The notes beneath the pieces are model-generated. The model was given only the letters and a program-made list of their open reading frames with translations. It searched no databases and had not been told where the DNA came from. Positions 21,463 to 32,690 of a stretch of DNA of 64,000 nt are shown here, one piece after another. Position 1 is the first letter of the stretch; the number at the start of each line of letters is the position of its first letter. Source of the DNA: Anthostomella pinea (Eukaryota; Ascomycota; Sordariomycetes; Xylariales; Xylariaceae); contig CAUWAG010000008.1 of assembly GCA_963556695.1 (NCBI GenBank), positions 248,001 through 312,000 on the forward strand, given 5' to 3'. The translations under genes were made by a program, and so were the position numbers.

Positions 21463-22808
21463 CTAGGAATTGGCAGCGTCGCGGTTGCTCTGGGCGCTTG
21501 CGCTCATCGCAGGTTGCGTCGTTGGCAGCGAGTTCTTGGCCACCGCCTGCTGGCGTACCTTCGACCAAGCGTACACGATACCGGAGACGAAGCCGATCAA
21601 GATGGCCGAGACACTTCCCACCGTAACTGGCGCCGAGAAGAAAATGAGACCGCTGACGGCAATCGGGAGCTTGTTGAGAGCGCCGACCATCGAGTATGTA
21701 GTGGAAGAAGTGACACGGATGCACCACGCAGAGCAGTACGAGATGAAGATAGCTGCCATGCCCGAGTAGATCATACCGACGAAGAGGGCGTTTCGGGTCT
21801 CGGGTGGGAAGTTCTTGGCCAGGTTCTCGCTTGACCAGTCTTCGGCGATTAGGGAGCAGATGACGAGGACGGGGATCGTGAGGAGGTTGTTGTAGAACAT
21901 GGCTGCACGGCGTTAGCAGTTGAATACCGCTTGGTCGATGATACAACTTACTGTCCCAGTCCTTGAAGTTCATGGTCTTGATGACCCTGCGCATACCCAA
22001 CATGAAAGAGGCGGTGCAGAAGACGTTCAGTCCCATCCAGGCATACCCGGCGTTCAGTGTCGCGAGAGCCTCGGCAGCCTCGACAGTCTGACTGGCATGG
22101 CGAGTGTCTGCCCAGGCAGCGACAACGGAGCTGAGCACCATGAGACCAAAGGAAAGTAGCGCCAGAGGGGTAACGCTTCCTCCAAACCATAGAACCTCGC
22201 CATAGGCGATGACGATGATGGTCAGGTTCTTGAAGATGGTGTACACTGGAACCGAGAGGAATTGTAGCGACTTCGTGCTCGTGTAGATCATACCGACCAG
22301 GAGGAGGGAGATGGGGAACCCTGTTGTTCTGTTAGCCACTGCAGCTCGAATGGGCGTTCCCGAGTCGCATGTTGGTACATACATCTTCGGCCCTTGTTGA
22401 TGTCAAAAGGAGCCAGGTTCTTGATCAAACCAGCCTGCTTGCAGACCTCAATGGTCACGATGCAAACGATAGACTACATCAGAATTGTCAGTGAGCTCCG
22501 GTCTGTCGTCACAAGCCAACATGGTTAGTCAGTCTTACCTGAACTGCAAGATAGAAGAAGTTCAGGTTCCACTCGGAGCCTGATACCACGTATTTGTTGA
22601 CCACTGTCATGCTTATGGACGCCAGGCAGTAGGCGATGATGGCGGCGGCCGGGTTGTTCTCGATCTTGGCAAGCTGAAAGGAGCTCTGTTTATGTGGTAT
22701 GGTCCGCGAAGGCCGTGTAATGAACGGCTCCTTCTCTGTGCCAAAAGGACTCCGCATACCCGAGTCGGGCATGCGAATGGTGTAGTCCTCGTTCTTCTTG
22801 TCCGACAT
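21463..22808 (-). CDS. VRG4: GDP-mannose transporter (Golgi nucleotide-sugar transporter)
   Basis: Four exons: 22808-22539, 22473-22383, 22320-21952 and 21902-21463, giving 389 aa. It imports GDP-mannose into the Golgi lumen in exchange for GMP and feeds mannosylation of proteins and sphingolipids. After a hydrophilic N-terminus of about 50 residues come about ten hydrophobic segments, starting [20 protein letters not shown]. Diagnostic motifs are [16 protein letters not shown] and [16 protein letters not shown]; the latter contains the GALNK nucleotide-sugar-binding motif of VRG4/GMT proteins. The C-terminus is hydrophilic ([13 protein letters not shown]). Length is typical for the family. 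Confidence 0.95.
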
Positions 22809-24082
22809 GTTTGCGGCTGCGTTGGTTCAGTCGGAGCACAATCCACGACGGCCAGCGGGTTTGCGGTGGGGTTGACAGATTCGAGAGTCGAGTGCTCGGA
22901 GAAGGCCTCGATGGATAAGGGGAAGGAGACGCTCTGTCGATAAGGCGGAGTCGGGTCGAGTCGAGACAGTTCGCAGTTCGCACGCGTTGCGCAAGACGGC
23001 AAGCAGCAAGATCAAGGACAGAGAATGGAAACAACCCCAGATAGCCGGATGGTGAAGAGACGGATGGATGTCAGGCCGGATGCAATGAAGCACGAGACCA
23101 ATTCACGAGGAAACGTGCAGCAACGAGTGTCGAAATGTCTCCCTGACAGGTGTGTGTGTTGGAAGATTTGATCAACCTTGAAGGGTAATTTGCCATTCAC
23201 AGGAGCGGCATTGGACAACTGCATGAAAGGCCCCCGTGCCCCCTGGTGGGAATTGAAATGAGGCGTAGCCGGCTGCCCGCCACTCATCGGGCCATTCATT
23301 GAGATTGGCTCCCGGTGTAAAATTAGAACTTGATCCCCACTTTGGCCACCTGCATTGACCATGCAGCTATTGAGGTATGCATCAACCGCGGTTACCGGAT
23401 TTAGAAGACACCACTTTCGAGACTCAAGTCAACTCAACAAGCTCATGCTTGATTTCACCCTGCTCGAGTATATATGAGGTCGTGTATCCTGACGTCCTCC
23501 TCGGGTCACATAGGGCTCCCTTCACCATCATCACCTATATCTGGACAGGAAGGCACGGATGATGTTTCTGTGGCTCTACAAAAGCAGGGAGATGCCATAA
23601 AGGGGTGCTACCATGACTGTCAACAAGGCAGACAGGCACTGGGTACATCAAGTTGATGAAACGATTTGGAATTCTTGGAGTGTACCACACTCATTAACGC
23701 CCTTTGTGAAGCTGTCCACTCCCCTCAATGTAATACAATGGCTATCTAGAACCAATATGGGTGACTGCCGGGGAATTCAGAGGTATCGGGTTCTTGCTGT
23801 CAGAAACGGCGCATCCATACCCCCTGACCCTCGGCCAACGCAGCTTCTAGTAGTAATCCTTTGTCGGCATCTCTTAAGGATCACCTTGTCGGTCTTAACC
23901 CCCTGCTGTCGAAACCCGTAGTCATATAGAGCATGTGCCGCGTCACTAGTATGGCCCTGTTGACTGATCATCTTCCCCAAGCCATAACGCCATACCGCAG
24001 GCTCAGTAGGTAGCCTCCGCGATCGAAGCGCACTCACTAAGCACCGGTCCCGGTGTCCTTTCCCGAACCCATATACACCACC
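22809..24082. other. Intergenic, no gene recognised
   Basis: Holds the GMT promoter and the 3' flank of the SDR gene. Short open frames show no domain or consistent coding signal. Confidence 0.5.
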
Positions 24083-25249
24083 TCACGTAGCCGGATCCTG
24101 CTCCTCGCCATTAGACCCCTCATCATCGTCCTCGCGGTCGCCGTGGTCCTCATGCTGCGGCGCGGCGGAGGAGGAGGCGGCGGCGGCCTGGTCCTCGGCG
24201 GCCGGGTAGTTCAGGTGCTTCCAGTCCTCGAGCTCCTCGGTGACGGAGCGCAGGCGGTCGCGGATGCTCTCGATTGCGTAACTACCGAGCACGAGACGCA
24301 GCGGCGGGTACGAGCAGTGGGCGAGCTGCCACACGAGCTCGGCGCACTTGACGGCGCTGGTGGGCTGGCGGTCGCCGAGCCACTGCACCATGCGCTTGGC
24401 GTGCAGCGCGGGGCTCGTCGCGTGCGCGTAGGCGTCGCTGGCCGGCTTGATGAGGAAGTGGCCCCAGGTCGGCAGCGGGTGGCTGTTGGCGCTCTGCGAG
24501 TCGGAGTCGGGCTCGTCGCGGCGCACCAGGCCCGGCTCGACCAGCGTCGCCTTCACATTAAAAGCGTCGATCTCGTACAGCATGGCCTCGATCAGGCCCT
24601 CGACCGCGTACTTGGTCGCGCAGTAGGGGCCCAGCCCCGGCACGCCGAGCGCGCCGCTCGTCGAGCTGAAGATCAGGTACCGCCCCGCGGCCTGGCGCCG
24701 GAAGTACGGCAGCGTCGCCTGGATGATGTGCAGCGTGCCCATGAAGTTGGTCTCGAACTGGTTGCGGATCTCGTGCTCATCCTGGTCCTCGCACGCGCCG
24801 ATCACCCCGTACCCCGAGCAGTTGGCCACCACGTCGATGCGGCCAAAGTGCGCCAGCGTCCGCTCGACCACCGCCGTCACGCTCTGCCGCGCGCGCACGT
24901 CGCACAGCATCCCCAGGCAATTCTCGTGCTGGTTCGCCATCGACTCCGGGCTGCTCTCGAAGGTCCGGCCCACGTCCGTCACGTAATCACCCCTTCCTAG
25001 TGCGCACTTGACGAGTGAGCGGCCCATGTGGCCGGTCCCGCCGAAGACCTCGAGACTAAGTCAGCTACATGCATTTTCGGTCGCACCGGCTTGGACATAT
25101 GGGATTCTTACTATCCATACGAGCTGCTTCCGCGGCGCGTTTGGTAGAGGTGGCTCGCAGCTCGCGGGCAAGAGCAGTTTCCCTCGGGGGACATTTAGGC
25201 TGCCCGGAGAAGTGGCAGCAGCGTCAGAGCCAGACGATTTAGAGTCCAT
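24083..25249 (-). CDS. Short-chain dehydrogenase/reductase
   Basis: Two exons: 25249-25112 and 25048-24083, giving 367 aa. The 63-bp intron ends in CTCGAG and rejoins the frame inside the cofactor loop, producing QLVWIVFGGTGHMGRSLV. This GxxGxxG loop differs from the classical TGASSGLG. Other Rossmann features are present: acidic CDV after the second strand, NCSGYG, active-site Ser in FSSTSGALG, YCATK catalytic Tyr/Lys, and EPGLV. The N-terminal 46 residues and a strongly acidic Ala/Asp/Glu-rich C-terminal tail of about 35 residues are extra to the fold. The substrate cannot be told. It resembles the oxidoreductases annotated as 'SDR family, NAD(P)-binding' in ascomycetes. Confidence 0.85.
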
Positions 25250-25860
25250 AGTTGCTCAATTAACTCAATTAAGTGCCATCGTTTTGCGCCAAACGTTCGT
25301 CAGGGTGTCCTGCCGCATGCTCGGCGACGGCACCGAATCGACAAATATTGGTTTAGAGAAAGGGTCGTGAAGGCAGGATGTTTTGCAACATGTCGTCGAT
25401 CTAGGTAGTAAACCATGACCCCGCAATAAAATAAGACTACCGGGCAGGTCCGAGCCAAATGCGGACACCCCAGAACCGGGCCGGCATTCATGAGCATGCC
25501 GGCCTCACGCCATCTTCAGCTGCGGTCTACCACTGAACCTAGGTACATGTACGCATATAGAGTTTCTTAACCCTCCTATGCGCTCACCATGTAACCCACT
25601 TTGAATTAAGGCGTTGTCTGCAAGTCAACAATTTGGAGTATTCTGAAGGGCTACGTTAGGTGATGACATGCGCCGGCTGCTCAGGACTGTCCAATCCTAA
25701 GAACGGAAGCTGGCTTGGACGAGAAAGTGCTATAAGCTTTTTAAATCCATAAAGTCGTAAAGAGGTTACAAGCAATGGCTGCGTGATCAGAGATGTCTTC
25801 CAAGACACCACACGTTGCGGAACCCATGTGCTTCACCAGGTGTGACCTCGTTCCCGTCCT
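25250..25860. other. Intergenic between SDR and ADI1 genes
   Basis: Promoter of the SDR gene and 3' flank of ADI1; nothing else is recognised. Confidence 0.45.
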
Positions 25861-26653
25861 CTACTTGCCAAACTGCGAAACATACGCCTTGCGGTGCTCG
25901 TTGGCATCCAACTCCTCCGACCGGTTTAGGGGAGTCCACTTGGGCTCGTCCTTGAAGAGGCGCATCGCTTGGACGAACTTCACAAGGGGATGTCAGTCTG
26001 CACATTCATTCAACAACCTTGACGACCATGGGAAACTCACGTTCTGCTCATCCGTCGTGAAGCGGTGGTAGATGCCCGCGGGCAAGATAATAAGGTCATC
26101 CTGCGAAGCGAGAACATCAGCCTCCACCATAGCCCCAACACAGTCCGCAGCGATCCATCATCCAAACCCGCTGACAGACAAAACTCACCTTCTCGAGCTG
26201 TATACGCACCCAGTCGTCCGCCCTGCCGCGGACGTCGAAGTAGCCCTGGCCGCCGCGGATGTAGCGTATCTCCTCGTCCTCGTGCAGGTGCTCATGAAAA
26301 AAGCCGCGGACCTTGTCCTCGTAGGTGGCGCCCATCTTGTCGGGCGACACGGTGATCTCGTCGCGGTTGCGGTAGCCGCGCTCGGCCGCCAGCGCGTCGA
26401 CACCGCCCTGCTCCTCGATCCGGTGGTAGATCACGCCCAGCTTCTCCAATTCCGCGGCGTCCACGTTGCGGCCCGAGTCGTGCGGCAGGCGCTGGTCGCC
26501 CTGCGCGCGAGATGTGTGAGTGAGTGAATGAGTGGGTGGGTGGGTGAGAGGGCGCGTGACTGGTGGAGATGAGGGAGTCGCCGGTTTCGAATGAGTGTAT
26601 TGGATGGGGATTCAGATACTTACGGGAGCGTTGTCGTACCAGTATGCTCTCAT
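25861..26653 (-). CDS. ADI1: Acireductone dioxygenase, methionine salvage
   Basis: Four exons: 26653-26624, 26500-26189, 26100-26041 and 25977-25861, giving 172 aa. It converts 1,2-dihydroxy-3-keto-5-methylthiopentene to the ketoacid precursor of methionine and formate. It is a cupin. The metal-binding set is visible as [15 protein letters not shown] (His, His, Glu) with the last His in [10 protein letters not shown]. The N-terminus MRAYWYDN is the family hallmark, encoded by a 10-codon first exon that ends before a 123-bp intron containing repeated CCCAC/CTCACTCA motifs. The C-terminus EPKWTPLNR is also conserved. Length is typical (about 170-180). Confidence 0.95.
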
Positions 26654-27432
26654 CTTCACGGATAGTAGTAGGTGGATTCGTACGTGGGCTCACTTAAGAC
26701 AATGAAGGGATATCCAGTTTCAAGACCTTTGAAGCTAACAGACACTGATTGACTGTTCAAGAACCCAGATGCTAGCTTGATGTTAAATACTCCGTAGGTA
26801 GACAAGGCAAGATGGCCTGCTCTACTGTACAGGTGGCGCCGGTTATTTGCGAATAAGATATTGATTTCTAACCGACAACGAGAACGACCGATGACGTGAC
26901 CCTCGGGGTCTGGCCTAAATTTTACCTGTACGGTGGTGGTGGGGTCAGGTTCCGTTTCCACCGGCCCGGCCACCAGTCTGGGAAGCTCATGTGTCGCCAG
27001 ATGGCCAGATACCGCAATAATGTCGCCGCCTACGAGGAGTAGCCCTTCTTACCTACCTTATGTATGCACTACTTGGATGTATTTCTTGATAAGGCTGCAT
27101 CATCAGGTTCGGGCTACTAAGCAAGTTAAACGAGCTTGTCTACGCGTGAACTATTGGAAATGTTTGACCGGCGTATTACCAGGAACTCTGGCGCGTATAT
27201 CAAGTCTGGTCCATACAGGTAATGCCGCTTTGATAAGGGACGCTGTCTGTCAAGATTGACCATGTTAACATTGACGATAGCCTCACTCTTGTGATGCGTC
27301 CAGCCAACCTGAACTCGATAACGCCGTTCTCCCTTATGCCGCATGCTTGCAGGATCCTAACACCAACCACTGAACCAACGCCGCAAATGAGGGTATGAAT
27401 CTAGGAGAGTCGTAACTGAGTCGAACACGTAA
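26654..27432. other. Intergenic between ADI1 and derlin genes
   Basis: ADI1 promoter and derlin 3' flank. No gene recognised. Confidence 0.45.
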
Positions 27433-28247
27433 TCATCGCACATCCGCTGCAGCGAGCTCTGGCCCTCCGGCTACAGCGAACTCGTGGTTGACGTCATCTG
27501 CCGTCTCTTCCCTTTGTCTACCCTCGAACAACCGGCGCCAAAACATCGGGGGGTCCAGTGGCCGAGAGCCATTGTGCATCGGGGGGTACACGTCGGTAAA
27601 GAAGTACCAGATGTGGCCAATGATGACTCCCATCAGCTCATCCTTGGGTATCGTCCCGTGCATAACAAGACTGAATCCCATCAGCACCCAGGGCAGGTAG
27701 GGCGCAGTGAAGACCAGCAGGCCCAGGAAGCTGAGTCGCGTGTCGGGGTTCCGTCGCGACCAGATGTAGACCAGTGTCGACGACAGCGGATGGCCGAGGA
27801 ACGGCATGGACACCATTGGCGAGAGTACTAGGAGGAATGCCATAGAGTAGACGAGTAGCCACGAGAAGTGGGCGGGCGATCGGCCGGATGATTCCTCGAG
27901 GAGACGGGCATAGCGCTGGAGGAAGTATACGTGGAAGAGAAGATCGAGCGAGAAGGGTCCGAAGTAGAGGAAGGTCGTCAACAGGCGCCAATACTGTATC
28001 CGCAGCCGTGTCAGCACGCCGCGTGTTACATGACCTGATGGCAGTTTAAAGTTTGATCAGATCTTACCTGTGCTTTGTGGAAGACGGTCCGGACGCTGTA
28101 GAATAGCTGGAACGGGCCGACAATATGGCATTGGACCAGGGCGCTCGTCAGGACGGTGGCGGTGGTCCACCATCTGGTGCATATGGGCATCTCCCAGAAC
28201 CAAGCCTCGAGCGGGTTGCGGCCGCCATCGCCGATCATTTGGTCCAT
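27433..28247 (-). CDS. Derlin (ER-associated degradation membrane protein)
   Basis: Two exons: 28247-28068 and 27993-27433, giving 246 aa. Derlins are inactive rhomboid-fold proteins that help retrotranslocate misfolded proteins from the ER to the proteasome. The family start is clear (WFWEMPICTRWWTTATVLTS, then QLFYSVRTVFHKAQYWRLLT). The rest matches too: FLYFGPFSLDLLFHVYFLQRY, a GLLVFTAPYLPWVL helix and GHIWYFFTDVYPP, with the WR motif preserved in YWRLLT. The C-terminal tail is Ala/Glu-rich; I see no SHP box, so assignment to DER1 versus DFM1 is open. An in-frame upstream ATG at 28337 is less likely because the homologous part begins at 28247. It is divergent from ALE1. Confidence 0.93.
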
Positions 28248-29454
28248 GACTGCGGGATTCGTGGGTGCAGGTGGTAGAGGGTCTACGTAGTAGATTAGTG
28301 CTGCACTGCCGATGTCTTTAAGTATGTACAAAGGCACAAAGGAGGATTATTACGGATCAGAGGAGAGGTGAGTCGACTGGGAGGTTGAAGGTTGAAGGTT
28401 GCAGTGTACAAGTAGAAGCTGTTGGAGCGGGAGCGAGGTGCGGTGCCGGTGTCGAGAAGTCCTCTCAGCCCAGGTTCCGGCGCTAAATCTGGCCTTATCG
28501 GAATCCCGGGTATCAATGGATTATGGCGTGGATTCACCACCTGGGCGCTGGCTGACAGGCGTCACAAGCCCCTATCATACACATGCATGTAAAGGGGCGG
28601 GCAGCCGACAAGCGCGGGAGTGTCTTGCACCCGAGTAGATGATAGTAAATACAGAAGGGGCTTATTCTGACTCGGTTGACTACGTTTCTAAGTTCGTAAA
28701 GGAGGGGGTTGTGCCTCGTACCTAAGCATTTGGATCATGACCGTTTCTCTTCAGTATTGACGGAACACGAGGCTTGATTCCATACCTGCCATAACTGCCT
28801 GGCAACGATACACTGACTTGTACGGCAGTCGAGACCAATGGAACTAGACAAAGACGTATGCACCTGAGTAATCGATAAAGAATACCAACTGGACTATTCT
28901 GCCCAGACAATGAGTCAGTGTCAGGCCAGATCTGCTGGGCGTCAAGAAATCACATTCTACTGTAGAAAGGTAGAACGAACGGATGATTGTATGAGCTTGG
29001 AAATGAGTAAACATGCAACTATTGGAGCTTATCGGTCTATGCAGCGTTTGAAGATGCACTGGAACGGCCACATGCCACATGCCACTTCCCGCTGGCACAT
29101 GCCGCCAGGTGCTGGGTCCCACTTGGTAGGACAGGCAAGTAGGCAAGCTTGATGCCTTGGCCCCTTGAGAGGGCTTGAATGGGTCGGGTCCATTGGATCT
29201 CCCCAGTTCTCCCCAGGGGCCCCAGACGTCATAAATTCACCCTCGGCCGCCGGTTCCTAGTTTGACGATGCAGTCCTGGGTTGTTTTCCGTTCTTTGTCC
29301 CACAATCCAATCGTTCGGACTCAGGGAATCTACCAGAAACGATCTATGCGCTATGTCTTGTCCAGACCCGACCATATCTTGACGTCTTTCCTGCCTCCCA
29401 TTCCTCGTCTGGTCTGTTCCTACAAGGGGCTGTCCCAGCTCCTCCAAACACAAG
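28248..29454. other. Divergent promoter region, derlin / ALE1
   Basis: 1.2 kb between two divergent ER-membrane protein genes. No gene recognised. A direct CCACATGCCACTTCCC / GGCACATGCC motif cluster lies near 29066-29105. Confidence 0.4.
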
Positions 29455-31358
29455 ATGCTACCCTACATCAACAAACGTACGGACCCTGCGAACCTAATGT
29501 ATCATCTTCAGCGCTGATGTACTTTAAGCTTTCGAGTTACTCTCTGGAGCCATCGGCGCTTCTCCAGACGAGCGTAAGCTCCCGCGAACCGTCCGTTCTG
29601 CGCGCTTCCTCGCGACTAATCTTCAATCACAGTCAAACTCATTTTCTCCTTCCTACTCTCCTATCCGCTCGCCGCCCTCCTGAAGCGAGTTCCTGACGCC
29701 CGCCCGCAATACAAGAACCTCTTCATCATAAGGTACGACTACGTCCGCATTGTCTGCCATCGTAAGCTCTGACAACAAAAGACTGACTTGTCTGGCCTCT
29801 GTAGTGGTGGTCTTTTCTACCTAGTGGGCCTCTACTCGTTATGGGCCGGCGTTCGAAGCATCATCATCTCCTCCGGCGTCACCTACGCTCTCGCGCACTA
29901 CCTACGAACGTCCCCATATATGCCATGGATCGCCTTTGTCTTTCTGATGGGCCACATGGCTACGAACCAGCTTGCGCGCCAATTTGCCGGGGACCCCTCC
30001 TCCGTTGATATTACCGGCGTACAGATGGTGCTCCTGATGAAGCTGTCAGCTTTTGCTTGGAACGTAGCCGATGGGGCGCTGCCCGAGGACCAGCTCAGTG
30101 ATTTCCAGAAAGACCGCAGAATTCCCCAGCTGCCAAGCTTGTTGGACTTTGCCGGATACGTGCTGTTCTTCCCCTCGCTGATGGCGGGCCCGTCGTTCGA
30201 CTACAACGAGTATAGAGGGTGGATCGACTGCTCCATGTTCGATGTGCCCGCAACCGTCGACCCAGCGAAGAAGCCTCCAACAAGGAAGAAGCGCAAGATC
30301 CCCAGGAGCGGTACTCCTGCGATGTGGAAGCTGGCCAGTGGTCTCTTCTGGATCTTCCTTTTCTTGAACTGCAACAAGTGGTGGAGTTCCGACGTGCTCT
30401 TCAGCGACCGCTTCATGACCTACAACTTTCTACACCGGGTCTTCATCATGCATATGGTTGGCTTCACGGCTCGGCTGAAGTACTATGGTGTGTGGTTCAT
30501 GGCAGAAGGCTCTTGTATCCTTGCTGGCCTGGGCTATGATGGCGTAGACCCTGCTACGGGTAAGGTCTCGTGGAACAGGCTGCAGAACATCAATCCATGG
30601 GGCGTCGAGACTGCACAGAACAGTCGTGCGTATCTGGGAAACTGGAACATGAACACCAACAAATGGCTACGCTACTACGTGTACCTGCGCGTGACGCCGA
30701 GAAATAGGAAGCCTGGTTTCCGCGCGAGTCTGGCCACGTTCGTTACCAGCGCCTTCTGGCATGGGTTCTACCCAGGATACTACCTCTCCTTTATACTGGC
30801 CAGCTTCGTCCAGACTGCCGCAAAGCGTAAGTTGATCGATCAGTCTCGCTCATTTTCTCTTTCCGGTCCAGAAACTAACAAGAAATCCCAGATTACCGTC
30901 GAAACGTGCGCCCCTTCTTTCTGGACCCCGTCACGCAGGAGCCGCTACCGAGCAAGAAATACTACGATATCGCCTCTTGGGTCGCGACGCAGGCTATCTT
31001 CTCTTTCACCGTTGCGCCCTTTGTCATTCTGCGACTCGACCAGTCTCTCACCGCCTGGTCGCGAGTCTACTTCTACGCCATCATCGCCACCGGTACGAGC
31101 TTGGCCTTCTTCAATTCCCCAGGAAAGGCCTATCTGCGTGCTCAGCTCGAGAAGCGCACGAGAGAAACTGGCGCGCAAATGATTCACGACGCTGGGGGTG
31201 CATCGCGTCAGGAGCCGATGCAACTGGGTCTTAGTTCGGATCCTGGTCAAGATATAGACGAGGCTATCCAGGAGATGCGCGAAGAGGTGGCGAAGGCGCA
31301 GGCGAAGAAGAAGGAGTACGACCTGAAGAGGGCAGACCAAGGGAAGAAGAAGTTGTGA
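29455..31358 (+). CDS. ALE1: ALE1/LPT1-type lysophospholipid acyltransferase (MBOAT)
   Basis: Five exons: 29455-29476, 29529-29573, 29633-29732, 29805-30826 and 30892-31358, giving 551 aa. The first three tiny exons were placed by phase and by the conserved N-terminus (MLPYIN, then SGAIGASPDELKLIFSFLLS). The enzyme re-acylates lysophospholipids in the ER (Lands cycle). MBOAT motifs are present: LPSLLDFAGYVLFFPSLMAG with PSFDYNEYRGW, the conserved Asn region YLGNWNMNTNKWLRYYVYLR, and the catalytic His in SAFWHGFYPGYY. The C-terminus is a Lys/Glu-rich cytosolic coiled tail (IQEMREEVAKAQAKKKEY). Yeast ALE1 is 619 aa, so this is slightly shorter. Confidence 0.94.
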
Positions 31359-32690
31359 GTTGAGGGAAGTCGCATCGGAGAGAATGGGTGGTTCCAAAGC
31401 CAGCCCTCTCAGTTCTCAGTGGATGTCAAGCTCGTTCCATTCGAGAATCATGAAACATATGAGTTGAAGCAAAATCCAAAGCTCACGCACGCTCTTTATG
31501 TGGCGCTTGACACTGATGATTCGCGGACTTGTGTCCCCCGGGGATCCTGTAGTCACAAGTTGCACCACATATAGGGGATGTCAGCACCGCAAACATCGGT
31601 AGCATGGACGATCTCCGTAGCTGTGCTAAGAGATCAAGTGAAAACGCTTGATCAAAGCAGTGGAATTGATAATCACAACGCAATTTCAAACATGTCAAGT
31701 GGTCTACACCTCAAGTGAAATTGTAGAATGGTATCAAATTCATCGCTAGGCAATACGCTGAAGCGCTATTTATCCTGCAAGGTTCTCGACGTGAATTACA
31801 ATTTGAATTCCAAGGCGTCGTAGCTGGCACTGCCACATCACAATCCCCCTCTCTGCTGCCTCGAGTGAGGTGAGTATGGGGGAAGGCGGAGGCCAGTAGT
31901 GCAGCTCGCCCAGCTCACATCCACTCTTCAACATCATTCTTGGAGGGGCTGTCACAAGCCGCCGCGACTCTTCTTCGTGGGAGTCCTTTATTGAGTCAGG
32001 TCCTCGCTTACAAGCGCTAACACGTCCGACTCCCAGCTGGTAAAAAAAGTGGGAAAGAAAGGATCCCAAGCAAACGCAGGAGCAGGCATATAAGGCAAGC
32101 ATTGCGACCGAAAATTGGGGGGTATATCGTTATTCGTATGTTGCGTTGCGCCTTTCTTGTGATTCTGATGATGATCGTGACGGCCCCCGTTTCGGGCTTC
32201 GTTTCGATTGTCGTTCCGTTCTATCCGTTACACAAGATTATACAGAGGAATGATTGAAAATGCAGATAAAAAGATGTTGGTAAGGTAAAGGTTTCCATGA
32301 TGTACAGATGTCGAAATCGAACAGGCCGACGGGCGAAGGTAAGGTTGTCGAATACGTATGTGGTATGCGAAGAGTTGGTAGTTGTAGGAAAGAAACTCGT
32401 AGGTAACATCTCGTCTCAAGGGCGTAAGGTGGCGTAGATACGTGAGCTGACGTGGATATCGCGGGGTCTGGTGCCGTTCCGGAACGGATGAGAAAAGTCT
32501 ATGTCGGTAATAAGGAGAAGCCGGTGGCTCGTCAGATTCATCATTAAAGAGGAAATTGTAGTTCGTCGATCATTCCGTAAAAGTGGAAGGAGAGAAACAT
32601 TAAAGTTATTAGGCGTAAGGTGGTTCGAGAGAGCGTGAGGGATGTGAAGGTCCCGTATTACGTGATTTTGTGAAGTGGCTCTGCGTTCAG
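31359..32690. other. Intergenic, convergent 3' flanks
   Basis: 1.3 kb between the ALE1 and Ser-rich gene stops; no convincing gene, only short frames. Confidence 0.5.

Noticed and set aside
24053..25000. 315-codon open frame on the plus strand opposite the SDR gene
   Set aside because: GC-rich shadow of the real minus-strand gene; composition is Arg/Ala/Val repeats with no domain.
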